Below are positions 1-12,300 of a DNA stretch of 64,000 nt, in pieces (position 1 is the first letter of the stretch; each line of letters starts with the position of its first letter). The stretch is from Heterodera schachtii (taxonomy: Eukaryota > Nematoda > Chromadorea > Rhabditida > Heteroderidae). The stretch spans positions 337,709 through 401,708 of the forward strand of contig SIJG01000083.1 of assembly GCA_023374025.1 (NCBI GenBank). Reading direction: 5' to 3'. The notes under the pieces were generated by a model, which saw nothing but the letters and a program-made list of their open reading frames with translations, searched no databases and was not told the DNA's origin. The position numbers and the translations under genes were made by a program.

Positions 1-331
1 ATAATAGAAATCTTATAAAACTCATCCAATTTTTATTTTATTAAATTGAACAATCACAATATTTTTGATCATTGCTTGAAAAATAGGATTTTCTGACTAA
101 TTGTCCACTGAAGAATTGTCATTCACTGACGGATTGTCTTAATTGTCCACGGACGGATTGTCCGGAGCCCGCTCGTGCCCCGCCCCGCGGTTTCAATCGC
201 TCGCGTCGGCATTTTTTGTTTTTTTTGCGTGCCATCCCCCACAATTTAATTTGTTCTTAATTGGGCCCAAATCTCCCATTAATAGTTGTGCTTTTCATGT
301 TTTTAACCATTTACTTTCATTTTCTATTCAA

Positions 332-2557
332 ATGCGTTCTCCGCCCCTCCGTTTGCTGTTCTGTCACGGATTGGGCGCCGCCAAAACGGACGCCCAATTA
401 ATGGGCCAATGGGCACGGCAAAAACAAATCGAATTCCAAATGTTCATCATCATTATCATTAATTAGCAATTTTAATTTGCTTTTTTTAGAATCCAATACC
501 AAAATTACGGCGATCCGAGCAATGTTTGGGCGGTGAACCAATGGGGTAAAACCAAATTCCTTAATCATTTTTACATATGTATTTAGTTTAAATTATTTTT
601 GATCACTGTTATCGGTCGTATTGCAATTTTATAGCCAATTTAATTTATTATTTTTTGATTATTTAAATTATTTTCTCAGTATTTTCGCTAATTAAATTCA
701 TGTCTGATCTTAAGCATTTTTTTTGTTGCTTTTTTCTTTCTTTAATTATTTTGGCCCTGATAACTTTCGTTTCATAAATATCTTCCAGAAATTTATCACC
801 AATCGTTTAAAAATTCATAAAAAAATCAAATCTGATGGATTAGAAATCGCTAATTAAAAATACTAAAACCCCAACGGGCACTCCTCCCAAAAATGCCGAA
901 TCAATCGGATTGGCACATTTTTTAGTGCGCGACATTGGCGTCGAATTGGCACGCGACCAAAACGCGGCGGTGGCAGCGAATAATCCGTCGCGCGGCACCG
1001 TCGCCGCCTGCGCTTCGGCGGGTGCCCAGGCGTTGCTTCGCGCACTTTGGCATTCGCCACTTTTGGCACAGCATTTGGCCGGTGATTTTGGCTTAATAAT
1101 GCCTTTAAAAAACGAATTTTCCAATAATTCTCGAGGCCTGCTGCTGTTGTCGCCCGGCGTTTGCATGGAAGTGCCAAATTACGTGCAGCGAGTTTTGCCC
1201 GACCAATGGGACGCGTTGAGGTGGGCAAAATGAACGCCCCAACACCAAAGTCAAAACCAAATAGTGTTTTCAAATATATTTAATTAGTTAAATTTGTACC
1301 CATTTTAAAATAACGGAATAATACGGTGGGCTAATGATGCTCGAGAATCGATCTCGACCCGGTAAAAGTTTCGTCGTCATTTTTGTGGTCTCGAGGCTCG
1401 GAATTGAGTGATTAGCGCTGATGATGAGCATCGTTAATGGGGCCAATTGGGAAGACCAGAGAGCTGTTGGGATTCAATCACAATCATTTAACAAAATTAT
1501 GACATAATAGCTTGGGAGGGGGGGGGGGGGAATTTTGGCACAAATTATGCCCGCCAAAATGGCGGCTCAATTTGTCAGAATTGGGAAAAATAACGAATTT
1601 CCTCGCTGACTGATCAGGGTATTGAACCGTCTTCCTTCCCAAGGGCCGGCCTTCCCGTGGACCACCCGAGCGCCGACCGAACAATCCAACTTCGGATAAA
1701 CATGGACAGTTTAAAGGACTACGAAAGGGTGCGCCGGGGATTTGGCATAGTTTTATGGTCCAAATTAAAATTGGCATTTAAATATTTTGGAGATTGTTTT
1801 ACTTCCGGGTCGCAAGTCGCGACTCGAGAAAAGTCTCGAGTTTTTGGGCTCCTCGGTCTCGTGCCGGGCCTCAAAACCATGTGCCACGGCCTCGAGCCTT
1901 CGAGTCAGCTTTAGGCACTCTGTTCCCATCTCTAAGAAGGTCTCGAGTCTCGGGATTTTTCGGTCTCGAGCAGTGCCAATTCCCACACTTTCCCCCCCCC
2001 CCCCCTTCCCATTTTCAGAATTGCGTCATTCGCCGTGATTCTCCGCTGGCGCCGCTGCATTTTCCCATTCGAATTGTTCACGGACTTTATGACAAAGTGA
2101 ACGAAAGCAAATTTAAAATATAATTTTTAAATTTAAATTATTATTTTAAAAGTGCCATTCTTTTCCCCCGAAAAATTAAAGTTGGTGCCAATCGAAAACT
2201 GTGTTGAACTTTTGCAACGATTGCCGGCCCGTGACAAAGCGATGCACGTGGTGCCCTGTGGGCATGTGATAACGGTGAAATTGGAAAATATTTCGAATTT
2301 TTTTTTAAATTTTTCATGGAACCGTAAAATTTATAGTCACAATTAAATGCCAATTTTTACTGTCAGTTTCCCATTAAATCATGGCTTTTTAAGTGGCTCC
2401 GAAATCCAATTAGTTTAATTATGTTTGAATTAATTAGGACACCACCACGATGCTTTTTGCATTGGACAGCCTTTGGGCACAGATTTGCCGTCGGCGGGAG
2501 GAGGAAAATGCGGCGGAGCGACAAAACGCCAAAGTGCCGGAGGCAATTTTGAGATGA
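332..2557 (+). CDS. ABHD10-like alpha/beta hydrolase (5' end and one exon unresolved)
   Basis: Predicted serine hydrolase resembling mitochondrial ABHD10 (acyl-protein thioesterase/esterase). Exons seen: 332-441 (LRLLFCHGLGA, the strand-3/oxyanion region), 490-545 (YGDPSNVWAVNQWG), about 844-1220, 2019-2096, 2182-2274 and 2438-2557, ending in TGA. The nucleophile elbow appears as CASAG, a variant of GxSxG. The acid residue lies in IRIVHGLYDKLVP, created by joining the exons at 2096/2182, and the histidine in MHVVPCGHVIT. The last three exons join in phase. The exon near 844 and that at 2019 do not join cleanly to their upstream partners, so one small exon between 1221 and 2018 and possibly one between 546 and 843 are missing from this model. 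ATG 332 is the first convenient start, but the true N-terminus may lie upstream or outside the window. The family call rests on motif order and C-terminal similarity. Confidence 0.6.
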
Positions 2558-3320
2558 AAAGCGACCAAAACACGAAAATAAAAAGAAGAAATTTCATTCG
2601 TAAGAGCAAAAATCATTGCCAAATTAAATTCAAAATGAAATGAAATTAAATGAAATAATTAAATTTGCAATAAAAAATGACACTGGGCGAAAGAAATTCT
2701 CGAAAAAAGGGGGAGAGGAAATGTAAAAATATAAGTAACAAAACCGTGTTAAATAAACTGTTGCGAATAATTTGGGAGAGTCATTTATGTGAACACGCGA
2801 AAAGTGCCTACCGTATCAAAATAAAAATAATATTGTAAAAACAGTAAATAGTACCGTAACAAAATGGGGAAAGAAATGCAAAAAGAGAAGAGAAGTAATG
2901 CGTTGTTTTGTGTATTTAGTTTAGCACCCTCAAAATTGTAATGGACAGAATGCCAAAAAAAGAAGAGAATGAAACTAGGGGCAGCATAAAAAAATGTCGC
3001 GCAAAAAATGGACAAAAGGTAACCATCAAAAAATGGACAAAATGTAAACGCCAAAAATTTCAAAATTGGCGAAATTTAGCATTTTATGGCTAAATGAAGT
3101 CCATTTACTTGCGCAGAACTAAAAAATGCAAACGAATGAATAAAAAAATTGGTGGTGAGTGGGGAATTTGGGGGGTCAAAATTTGTTGAGGCCATTTGAG
3201 ATGTGTTTTGTATGTGAACTGAGTGATTGATTGCTTATTGATTGATTGATTGACTGATTGATCGGAGGTGATCGGACTGAATTGGCCGGCGACGAGCGGG
3301 CGGACGGACTTTGCCGCGCG
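2558..3320. other. Intergenic spacer between convergent genes
   Basis: This AT-rich stretch lies between the hydrolase stop and the cotransporter stop, so it holds the two 3' ends. I see no convincing exon. A TTGATTGATTGATTGACTG simple repeat occurs near 3230-3262. Confidence 0.5.
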
Positions 3321-6300
3321 CTATGAGTAAATGGTCACCACTTCGGAGCCCGTCCCGCGCACCAACAGCACACGACGGATGCCTTCCGTCAAGGCTTCGA
3401 TGAATTCCATGTCTGAAAAAACGGGACGGATGATTGAGGCATGGCAGAGGCCGAGACAACGAGAATGGCACTCTCGAGAGTAACGCGAGAATGGCACTCT
3501 TGGGACTATCGCGAGAATGGCACTGTCGAGATTAGGGGAAAGGGGGGGGGGGTCGAGAATTTGGCAAAAGTTCTAAGAGCAATGATAAAAACATAGTTTG
3601 CCCTGACAATGAATTCATCCCGGCACGGCACAAATGCCGGAAACGAAACCAATGTGCTTTTTTAATTGAAAAATCGACGCCGAAAAAGCATTCGTGCCGG
3701 TTTCTGCGCGCCCCGCCCAAGGTCAAACTGGCCACGTTTTTGGACATAAAAAAGTTTTTCCGTCCATAATTTGCCAAATACTGTTTTACAGTAGGCACTG
3801 TCGTCTTACAGTAAGCGTCGTGTTGGCCGACTTCCGGCGGGCCCGGCAAATTGACGATGAGCAGCTGCGCGTCCGCGCTCAGCTCGCGCATGTGCTGGTT
3901 CAGCTTCATCGCCGTGTGCATTCGTGCCACCGTCGAAGGGACGGTTTGGGACTGAAATGGCGGCGCGTCAATTTAAATAATAAATTTAAATCTTTCGCAC
4001 CTCATTAGCATCATTGTTCACGGTCAGTGTGTTGTTATTTGTTGTCGTCGCCCGTGGTGGCACTTTAACAGGCGACGGCAACAAACTGTCGGCAGAGTCC
4101 AACGAGGGCCGATGGATCTGTGTGTGATTTTGAGTTGATTAGCCAATAATTGTTGGCACAATAAAATTGCTGCAATTCCCGACGGAAATGCCATTCCCGC
4201 AGTGCCCTAATTGAAATATATTGCTCATTTAAGATGCACCAATTTAAAAAAAAAAGTCATAAAACTAAAGGCACAACGCCAAAAGCCTAAGTTTTTACAG
4301 TATCCCCCACCCTTTTTTTGCTCTGTGTTCTACAGTATCCATATGCGCTTTTTCACCTCCACTGAATTGTCGATGAAGCGCACTTTGCTCCCATTTGTGC
4401 CATTGTCGTCGTCGTCATTCGCTGGTGCCGTTCTCGCCGCTTGGCTTTGCTCTGTGCTCCTCGGCTGCTGTCTTTGCTGCTGCTTTCCCTCCTCCTCAGA
4501 TTCTTCGTGCACCGCCCACAGAGTGTTCGCCTTAAATTTATTTGCACGAAATTCGAGACTTTGGCACCGGCTAATTGTGTCGGGATTAGGGGCGAAAAGT
4601 TTTGGTCGAGACTCGGTACCGGCCAATGTGTCGGGATTAGGGGCGCAAAGGTTGAGACTCGGCACCGGATAATTGTGCCGGGATTAGGTGTAAATTTTTG
4701 GTCTAGACTCGGCACCGGGTAATTATGTCGGAATAAGAGTGCAGTCTTTGGTCGAGACCCGGCACCGAGATTGCGTCGGGATTAGTACGCAAGGTTTTGG
4801 CCGAGAATCGCACCGGCACCCAAATTGAAGTCGATAATAGAGAACCTCACCGAGACAAGGGATGCCGGGATTGGCACGGGATCGTTGTGCCGAGACTAGG
4901 GGACCAATATTTCCAAGTGGTCATTCCCCATATGCCCAAGTCTTAGAGGCCGAGATTTGGCCAATTCTCGCCCACCTTGGCCGAGTCTTGCGATGGCGCG
5001 TCCGGATCAACAGTGGAGGAGCGTCGCCGGGCCGAGTCGGGCCGCGAGTACTTCCGCTCCAACACCGCCTCGTCCATCGTCACCTGAAGGGCGGACGGAT
5101 GGTAATAATCAGCACAAAAGTATTGGAATAAATTAATTTTAATTGATTTTTGTTTTGTTTCACTCTCGTAAATTAAGTCATTTTTAAATTAATTTAAATT
5201 TTCAAAGTAATTAAATTTCGATTCATTCATTTTTTGGATCTTTTCGGCATTATCATTCTTTTAGATTTTTTTTTATATATTAATTTTTTTATAATATTTT
5301 TTCTGCCATTTTTTTCTTTAAACTTTTTCCTATGCATATTTTTATTAATTTTAATTTTAATTATAAAAATATTTTAAAAATTAAGTTCAACCCAAATGTT
5401 TTAAATTTCTGATTCATTTTTTAAATCTTTTTGTTTTTAATCTCCTTTTTTAGATAATTTTGTTATTTAAATAATCTTTTAACATTTTTGCGACAATAAA
5501 ATTTTAATAATTATTTTTAATTATTTTTCATTGATAATTTATTTTTATAATATTTTTGGATAATGTTTTTTATAAATTGGTTTTATTTTTTAAAATATTT
5601 AAAAATTAATTTCAATATTTCAATTCAATTTTAATTTACTTTATTATTCTCTTTTCACCTGAATGTCCGCCACTCTCTCATTGCTTTTGGTGCCCATTTC
5701 TCTCAACAGTTTCACTCTCTCCTCAATTTTCAGCGTCCGTTGGTAAACGTACGGCTCAATTTCGGTGGAGTCAATTTCCAAAACGAACACTTGCGCCTCA
5801 ATGCGCAAATGGTACAGAAAGCGTTCCAAGTCCTGCCCAAATTTGTGAAGTTTTAGGAATTGGCACGGAAATAATGCCAAAAGTCATAAAGAAATGCCAA
5901 CGGGGAGGGGGGAATTTTGAAAAATTACACATAAATAATTTTGTGTGGCATCCGTAACGAAGGAGGAAAGAAGCAGGGAAATTCCCCTTTATCAAAGGCA
6001 AAAAAGCTTTCAAATTCTAATTACGAAACCTGATTTATATGTATCAATTAGCGAATTAAACGAGAAAATTGGTGCCACCGATTTTGGACCGAAATTTGCA
6101 AAATTTTCCAAATTGGGGCACAAAAACATTCCTAAAATGGGTCATCATGGCACTAGTCCATCACCACTCAACAAAAGGTTCAACAAATTTGGCCTTAGTT
6201 TAAAAGGATGGCATTTCATTTAATTTTTGGCAATTTTCCACCGGCCCCAATTAATTAATTAATTAAAATTTCAATGCTTTTCCCCCAAATTTTAAATTTT

Positions 6301-9300
6301 AATTTTGCCCACCCTTTTCATTTGCAAAGTGTTGTCCTCCGGCTGTGCAAAAGTGAACAGTCGCACCTTCGTATTTTTCCATGTCTGAATTTGTTTGTTC
6401 ACATTTTGCGCCGCCGCTTTTCCTTTTCCGCCGATGCGCACATTTTATGCACACACTTCCCCACATTTATTCCACTGTCTTTTGTTAATTGGAAGCACCC
6501 GTCAGCGTGGGGCCGCGTGGCCTAATGGACAAGGCGCCTGACTTCTAATCAGGAGATTGTGGGTTCGAGTCCCACCGTGGTCATCCTAATTTTTTTGTTT
6601 TTTTTTTAAACCCGTTCGGAAAGCCATTTATTTAAAAAGTAATTAAAATATTTCAAATATAAATTAGTAAAATGACTGATTACAAATGAGATTTATCTAC
6701 TTAAAATTTGTTTTAACTCAAAAAACATTCCCAAAATGCCAATTTTTAAAAATTAAAAAAGTGCCGAAAATCGGTGCCATTGGCCTACCTTATGTTTGAT
6801 GAGCAGAAATGGGATCAGCATCAGCAGGCCTCCGTCATGGACCACCTAATTAATGAAAATGCGTTGGATTTTCCTAAAATGTCTTTTCTTTCCCCACCCA
6901 ATAAATGTCGATGGTCCCCGTGAGTCGGTCCCCGTGGCTGGGAAAGGCACTGGCATATTTTGGCACCAAAACGGCACAGCCCGCGGCCGCGATGGTCCGC
7001 ACCAATTCGGCAAATCTGTTGGCCTCCAACATTGGGTTTTTGCCCTGAAAATTGTATAAAAATCCTATTTTATAATTGAGAATTAATATTTACGCAATAA
7101 AATTATTTAAAAAATTTAAAACTGACGGAACCAAATTAAAAATTTAAAATGAGAAATTTTAGGCACCCAAATAAAGCAAAATTTCCTCTAAAGTCTGGTT
7201 TTTTGGCAACTAAAATTGGAAAATTGGCACAAATTTTAATTTATTTTCCAAAAGGAATTAAAAATTTAAAAAATAGCAGTTCAAAAAAATATTACCGGAC
7301 CAGAGGCCGACCAATTTTGAGGCCATGCACAAACGACGCTAAAAACCAATTAGTGTTTTTTTTTTAATTTATAAATTATTGTGCCAATTTCTGGGCCATT
7401 GGCCACCTGTTGTGCCGAAGTCCGCCCAGCCCCGAGGTTTGGATCAGATGGGAGACGCCCTGGATGTACTGATCAGCCACCAACACGTCGCAGAAGCCGC
7501 GGATGCGACTCGCCTTCACTTCGTCGTGCAAATTCTGTTGCAAAAAAGAAAATAGGCAATTAATTAATAATAAATTAAAAAATTAATTTGCTCATTAGGA
7601 AAACTGCGCCCAAAAATTCGATAAAAAAATTGGAAAAAATATTTTAGGTAATTAATTATTTTGTCAAAAGAAGCCAAAAATGGCACACACCAGAGATGGT
7701 ATTCCGAGGCAGCCCCAAAAATTTTTGGAAATCAGAAATCGGAATTCCAAGCTACAAAAATGTATAGGAAATCGGAATTCCGTGCCATCCCTGGCACACA
7801 TTATCCATTCGAGACAGAGCTCAGCAATGCCAAAAATTGCATTGACTCTGTTGTCCGTTGACCTGTCGAATTGTGTCCAATTCGGCGCCCGCCATTTCGG
7901 CGAATTTGCCCTCCACACATTCGGCCACCAACGTCAGCCCTTTGCCCGCCTTCAGTTGGCCCACAAATGCGAGCAGTCCACGCCGAGTAGACTCCAAGTC
8001 TGTGAACAGCCCCGACATGGAGGCGGACGGGTGGAGGACGAGCTGAGAAAAAGAACAGCGAAATGGGATGGAGAGAAGACATGGATCATCATGGATCATG
8101 GACACTGATCGGGAAAAGAATCGGCTGATGAAATCAAAGCCGCCAAAAAAACGATGATTTGACCCTCGAGTGCCGTCATAATGAAAAAGGATTCGAAGCC
8201 CGTAATCCATGACTCTTTCGAACAAAATGGCACAAAAATAACCCAGAGGGGGTAAGCCCGAGTTAAGCGGATCGATTGGTTTCGGTCTCGATCAGAAGAT
8301 GGGAATCCAGGTAAAAATTCAAATTTAAACGCTCAACCAACGCAATACTAGCCCCCCCCCCTGACCCAACGGGCATTGGGAGCCAAGCGAGACTCTCGAA
8401 TAACATTAAGTGTCCAGCAGTGCCAATTTTGGACTCCACACATGGCACTGCATTCCTCACTGACCAATTGGGGTCGCCAATTGCGCGTGTGAGTGATGCC
8501 GCGCGAGTCGACGTTGAGCAGTGCAAAACGAGCAGCGGACAGTGCCAACCCTTTGAGGCCGTCGCCCCATTCCTTCTCCGCTCCCATGTATTCAATGTCT
8601 GTGTGCCATTTAAGTGACAAAATTTATGTCAGAATTTGTGTTTTTGAAAGGTCGAAATTCCGATGGGATTTCACGAGGTCCATGTCCCGAGTTTTACGTA
8701 AAACCGAGATCAATAAGGCTCAAAGAAAGGGGGGGGGGGGGGGTAATCCATTTAGGTAGGTCTCATGACAACTCGTACAAAAGGCAACATGTACAATTGC
8801 TTAGGTTAGGCCTAGGCTTTGCTCGGGCCTAGGCTTAATTTTCACCAAATATTTTTTTCAGGGTGGAAAAATATTTGGGGGGCGGGGGGGAGTGTACCCA
8901 CGCCAGACACCCCACAAAACCAGCAAGTTTCTCTCAAAATTTCTTAAAAATCTTCAAATCAACTATTTTAGAGGGTTGTCTATTGAAAACACCCGTAATT
9001 TTCAAAAAAAAATATCTTTCCGCCGGCGGCACTTTTAAAGGGTACGTATTTTCGGCACCGCCGAGAGCCCTTCCTTCCCTTTTCATGCCTAAGGTTTAAA
9101 ACGCCGATGGATCCCGGGGGGTTTTCCTTTGATAATGCCGTTCTCGAACTCACATTTGTACACCGCGGCACCGATGAAAATGGCCACCAGCGCGAAATAC
9201 CAAGCGGAGATGAACATAACGGACACGCAGAGGAAGGCGCCCAGCGTGGACAAGGACCAATGGAAGTATTTGAAGGAGGGACGCCATCCGGGGGCTTTCA

Positions 9301-12300
9301 GCAGAGACTGAGGAGGGGGGGGGGCAATAAAAAAGAGGAAAAGTGCCAATTAAAAATGGAAAAATGGCAATTAAAAATTAAACCCAAAATTAAAAACAGA
9401 GAGAAAAAGAGTGCTGGAGAGATTATTGGTCAATAATATACACCAAATTTTAGCATGCTCCCGAATGAATTAGCTTTAATAAAAATAAAATATTTAATTT
9501 AATTTTATTTTTGATTAAGTAAAGAAATAATTCAAAAATAAATTTCAAAGAATTTTTAATCCTTGACCATTAAAAAATGAGCAAAAATCAACCGCCCCGA
9601 GGGTATCACTTCATTTTCTTGATTAGTTTTGCAATTTTTGGCACCTGAAGTGCGCAAGCCGCGTTCACGCCCAAATAGCACATGAGGAAGAACTGGGTGA
9701 TCAGTGCGGTGATATTTTCAATGACCGCGATCAGAATGCCAAGCCAACAAATGCACAGGGTGAGGAAAATGGCACGGATCGGTTCGCCGCGGGCGTCCGT
9801 TTTTTGGAAGGGGCGCAGGAAGGGAATGACATCTTCAGCAAAGACAAAGAGTGGGTGCCAGGAATTAGGCAATTAATTAATTAATTAATTAGTATTAATT
9901 GGTGTGATGACTGACCGTCGGCCGAAATTGCCTGGAGCAGACGCGGCGCGCCGGTCAACGATTGCATTCCGGCACCAATTGTGGAGGAACAGCAGCCGAT
10001 CTGAGCGGAGGAGGGAGGAACAATGTTTGTCATTTAGAGGAGGATGCCCGATCAGTGATCATGATCAGAATCGCTGATCACAAAAAGCCAAAAAAAGCGA
10101 CCAGTCAGTGATCAGCGAAGCGAAAAAATCAAACACTATGCCATTATTCTATTCAACTGATTAGAGCCCGGAATTTTGAAAATAACGGGCCCGGGATTAG
10201 ACAATTGTTCGGGCCGGGCGGCCCAGTAAAAAATGCCTGTTTAAATGAGTGTCCCGAGCCGGACTCTAAATTTTGGCCGGGCGCCCGCCGGGCCCGGGCT
10301 CAGGCCGGGCTCTAGTAGCGATAAAACCCTAATTACCGCTCATTTAATCACCAAGACAAAATTCATATTGAATAAAAACTGATCAGTGATCACTATGAAA
10401 GCGCTTTCTTGGTCAGTGACTCTGAAATGAAGATTATTACCAAAATAAACAACGGATTTGGGATGGCCAACTCGGCGATGACCAGACGACCCATGGCGGA
10501 CTGGCCGAACTTGTCACGGATGAACATCTCGGCAACGGAGGAGCCGAACAGCACGGCGCCGGCCATGTACACAACGGAGGTGGTCAGCTGGGCACCCAAA
10601 GTGCCAATTGGGATGGAGCGGGAGGCATCTGATTTGGAATACATTCGGTAGTGAAGAACGGCTGGATTACGGTAATTCTGAGAGAAAGAGCGAAGCTACT
10701 GTAGGCAGACATTCAAGGGTTGGATTATGGTAAATCCGAGAGAAAGGCTGAGAGAAAGAACGAGCGAGAGAGAGAAAATAGAGAGAGAAGAAAGAAGCAG
10801 CGTACACCAAAATGAGACACATATTCAAGATTGAAGCGACTCACCCCGGAGATTGCCGGAACGGTTGGAGCCCGCCATAATGCCGGTGACGGAGGGAAAG
10901 AAAACGCCGACCAAAATCCTGCAAATGGGAGAATTTGTAATGTCCGATGTCATTGGCATTGTGCCCAACATGAACGAAGTGGTGGTGTCCGTGAACACCC
11001 AAAAGGCGGTCCGTCGATTCTCCGGCGGTAATTCGCCGGTGCTCGAGTCCAACTTGGTCAGCACGTTGCCACTTCGTCTGATAATGGCAAAAAGCTTTAG
11101 TGGGAAGATAATTAGGGATTCAAATGAAATAAAATGGCATAATGCCAAAAAAAGGTTGGCATTCATTGCGCCAGAAATGTAAATCCCCAATAAGGCTTGG
11201 GTTTGGCATTTCACGTTTATTAGCGGGCTGGGACAGTAATATGATTGTTAATTGGCATTTTTGCTGTAATTGCCGACCACGAAGGCACAGACTCTTCTCT
11301 GAGCTCCAATCACCTGTATTTGGAGTACAAATTCTCGAAGAACACTCCGCTGGAAATGCCGGGAATGGCCGGCTGAAAAAGGCATCAACAAATTAAAGGG
11401 CAGAGAACGGCACAAAATAATTTTCATCGTTTTTTATTGCCTTCATTCGAATTGCCGATGGGTCCTTTTGCAGCACGCGTTCAAAGTAACGGTCGCAATT
11501 GGACACGACGGACGGCGCGTAAAAAACAACTTTGTTGTGATTTCGAAACCTGAAAAGTGACGAGAAATTTCTCGCTACCCGTTTTTCTCTCCATCTCGCT
11601 TTCTCTGTCTCTCTCACTCTCGCTGTTTCTCTCACTCTCTTTCCCTCTGGCCTCTTGCCCGAGGGCACTCTCTCCTCTCCCCTTTCTCTCTCCCCCATTT
11701 CATTGTATTGCCCGAGGGCATTTCCCTCTCTCCCCCAAGGACTTGCTGTTGACCTGCTTGCTCTCGTTGTTGTTGTTGTTGCGCTGGTTGTCGTCTCGAC
11801 GATGGCACCCGCCGAGTTCAAAGGCATTGGCCCATTATTGGCAGCACCGTTCCCATTGTAAATGTTATTATTATTATTATTGCCGTTGCTGGCGTTGGCA
11901 TTTGTCGCCGGGTCCACACAGAACACTTTGCGCAGCCCTTCCGCACTGCACTCCGGCACAAAGCCCTTCTGCCGTTCGAAGCCGCTCAAATCCACCGGCC
12001 GATTGCCAACCATACAAAATCTAGTAAAAAAATACCATTGGGTAATCGGCATTTTTAAATTTTGTGCCATTGAACACATTGCCAAGGATTTTTGGGGACC
12101 AATCGTATGACACTTTACTGGTTAAATAATGTTTATTCAATGGCCCCGTTCAAATCCCGCAGGATTAAGTTCGGGATCCTGCGGGATTTTCTCGGGATCG
12201 CGGGGTTAAATTTGGGACCCCGACTCGGGGTCCCTCATCGTGCCTCAGTTGTCCGGTCTCGAGTAATTAGAAATGTTTACAATATGCTTTTATAGCGGAC

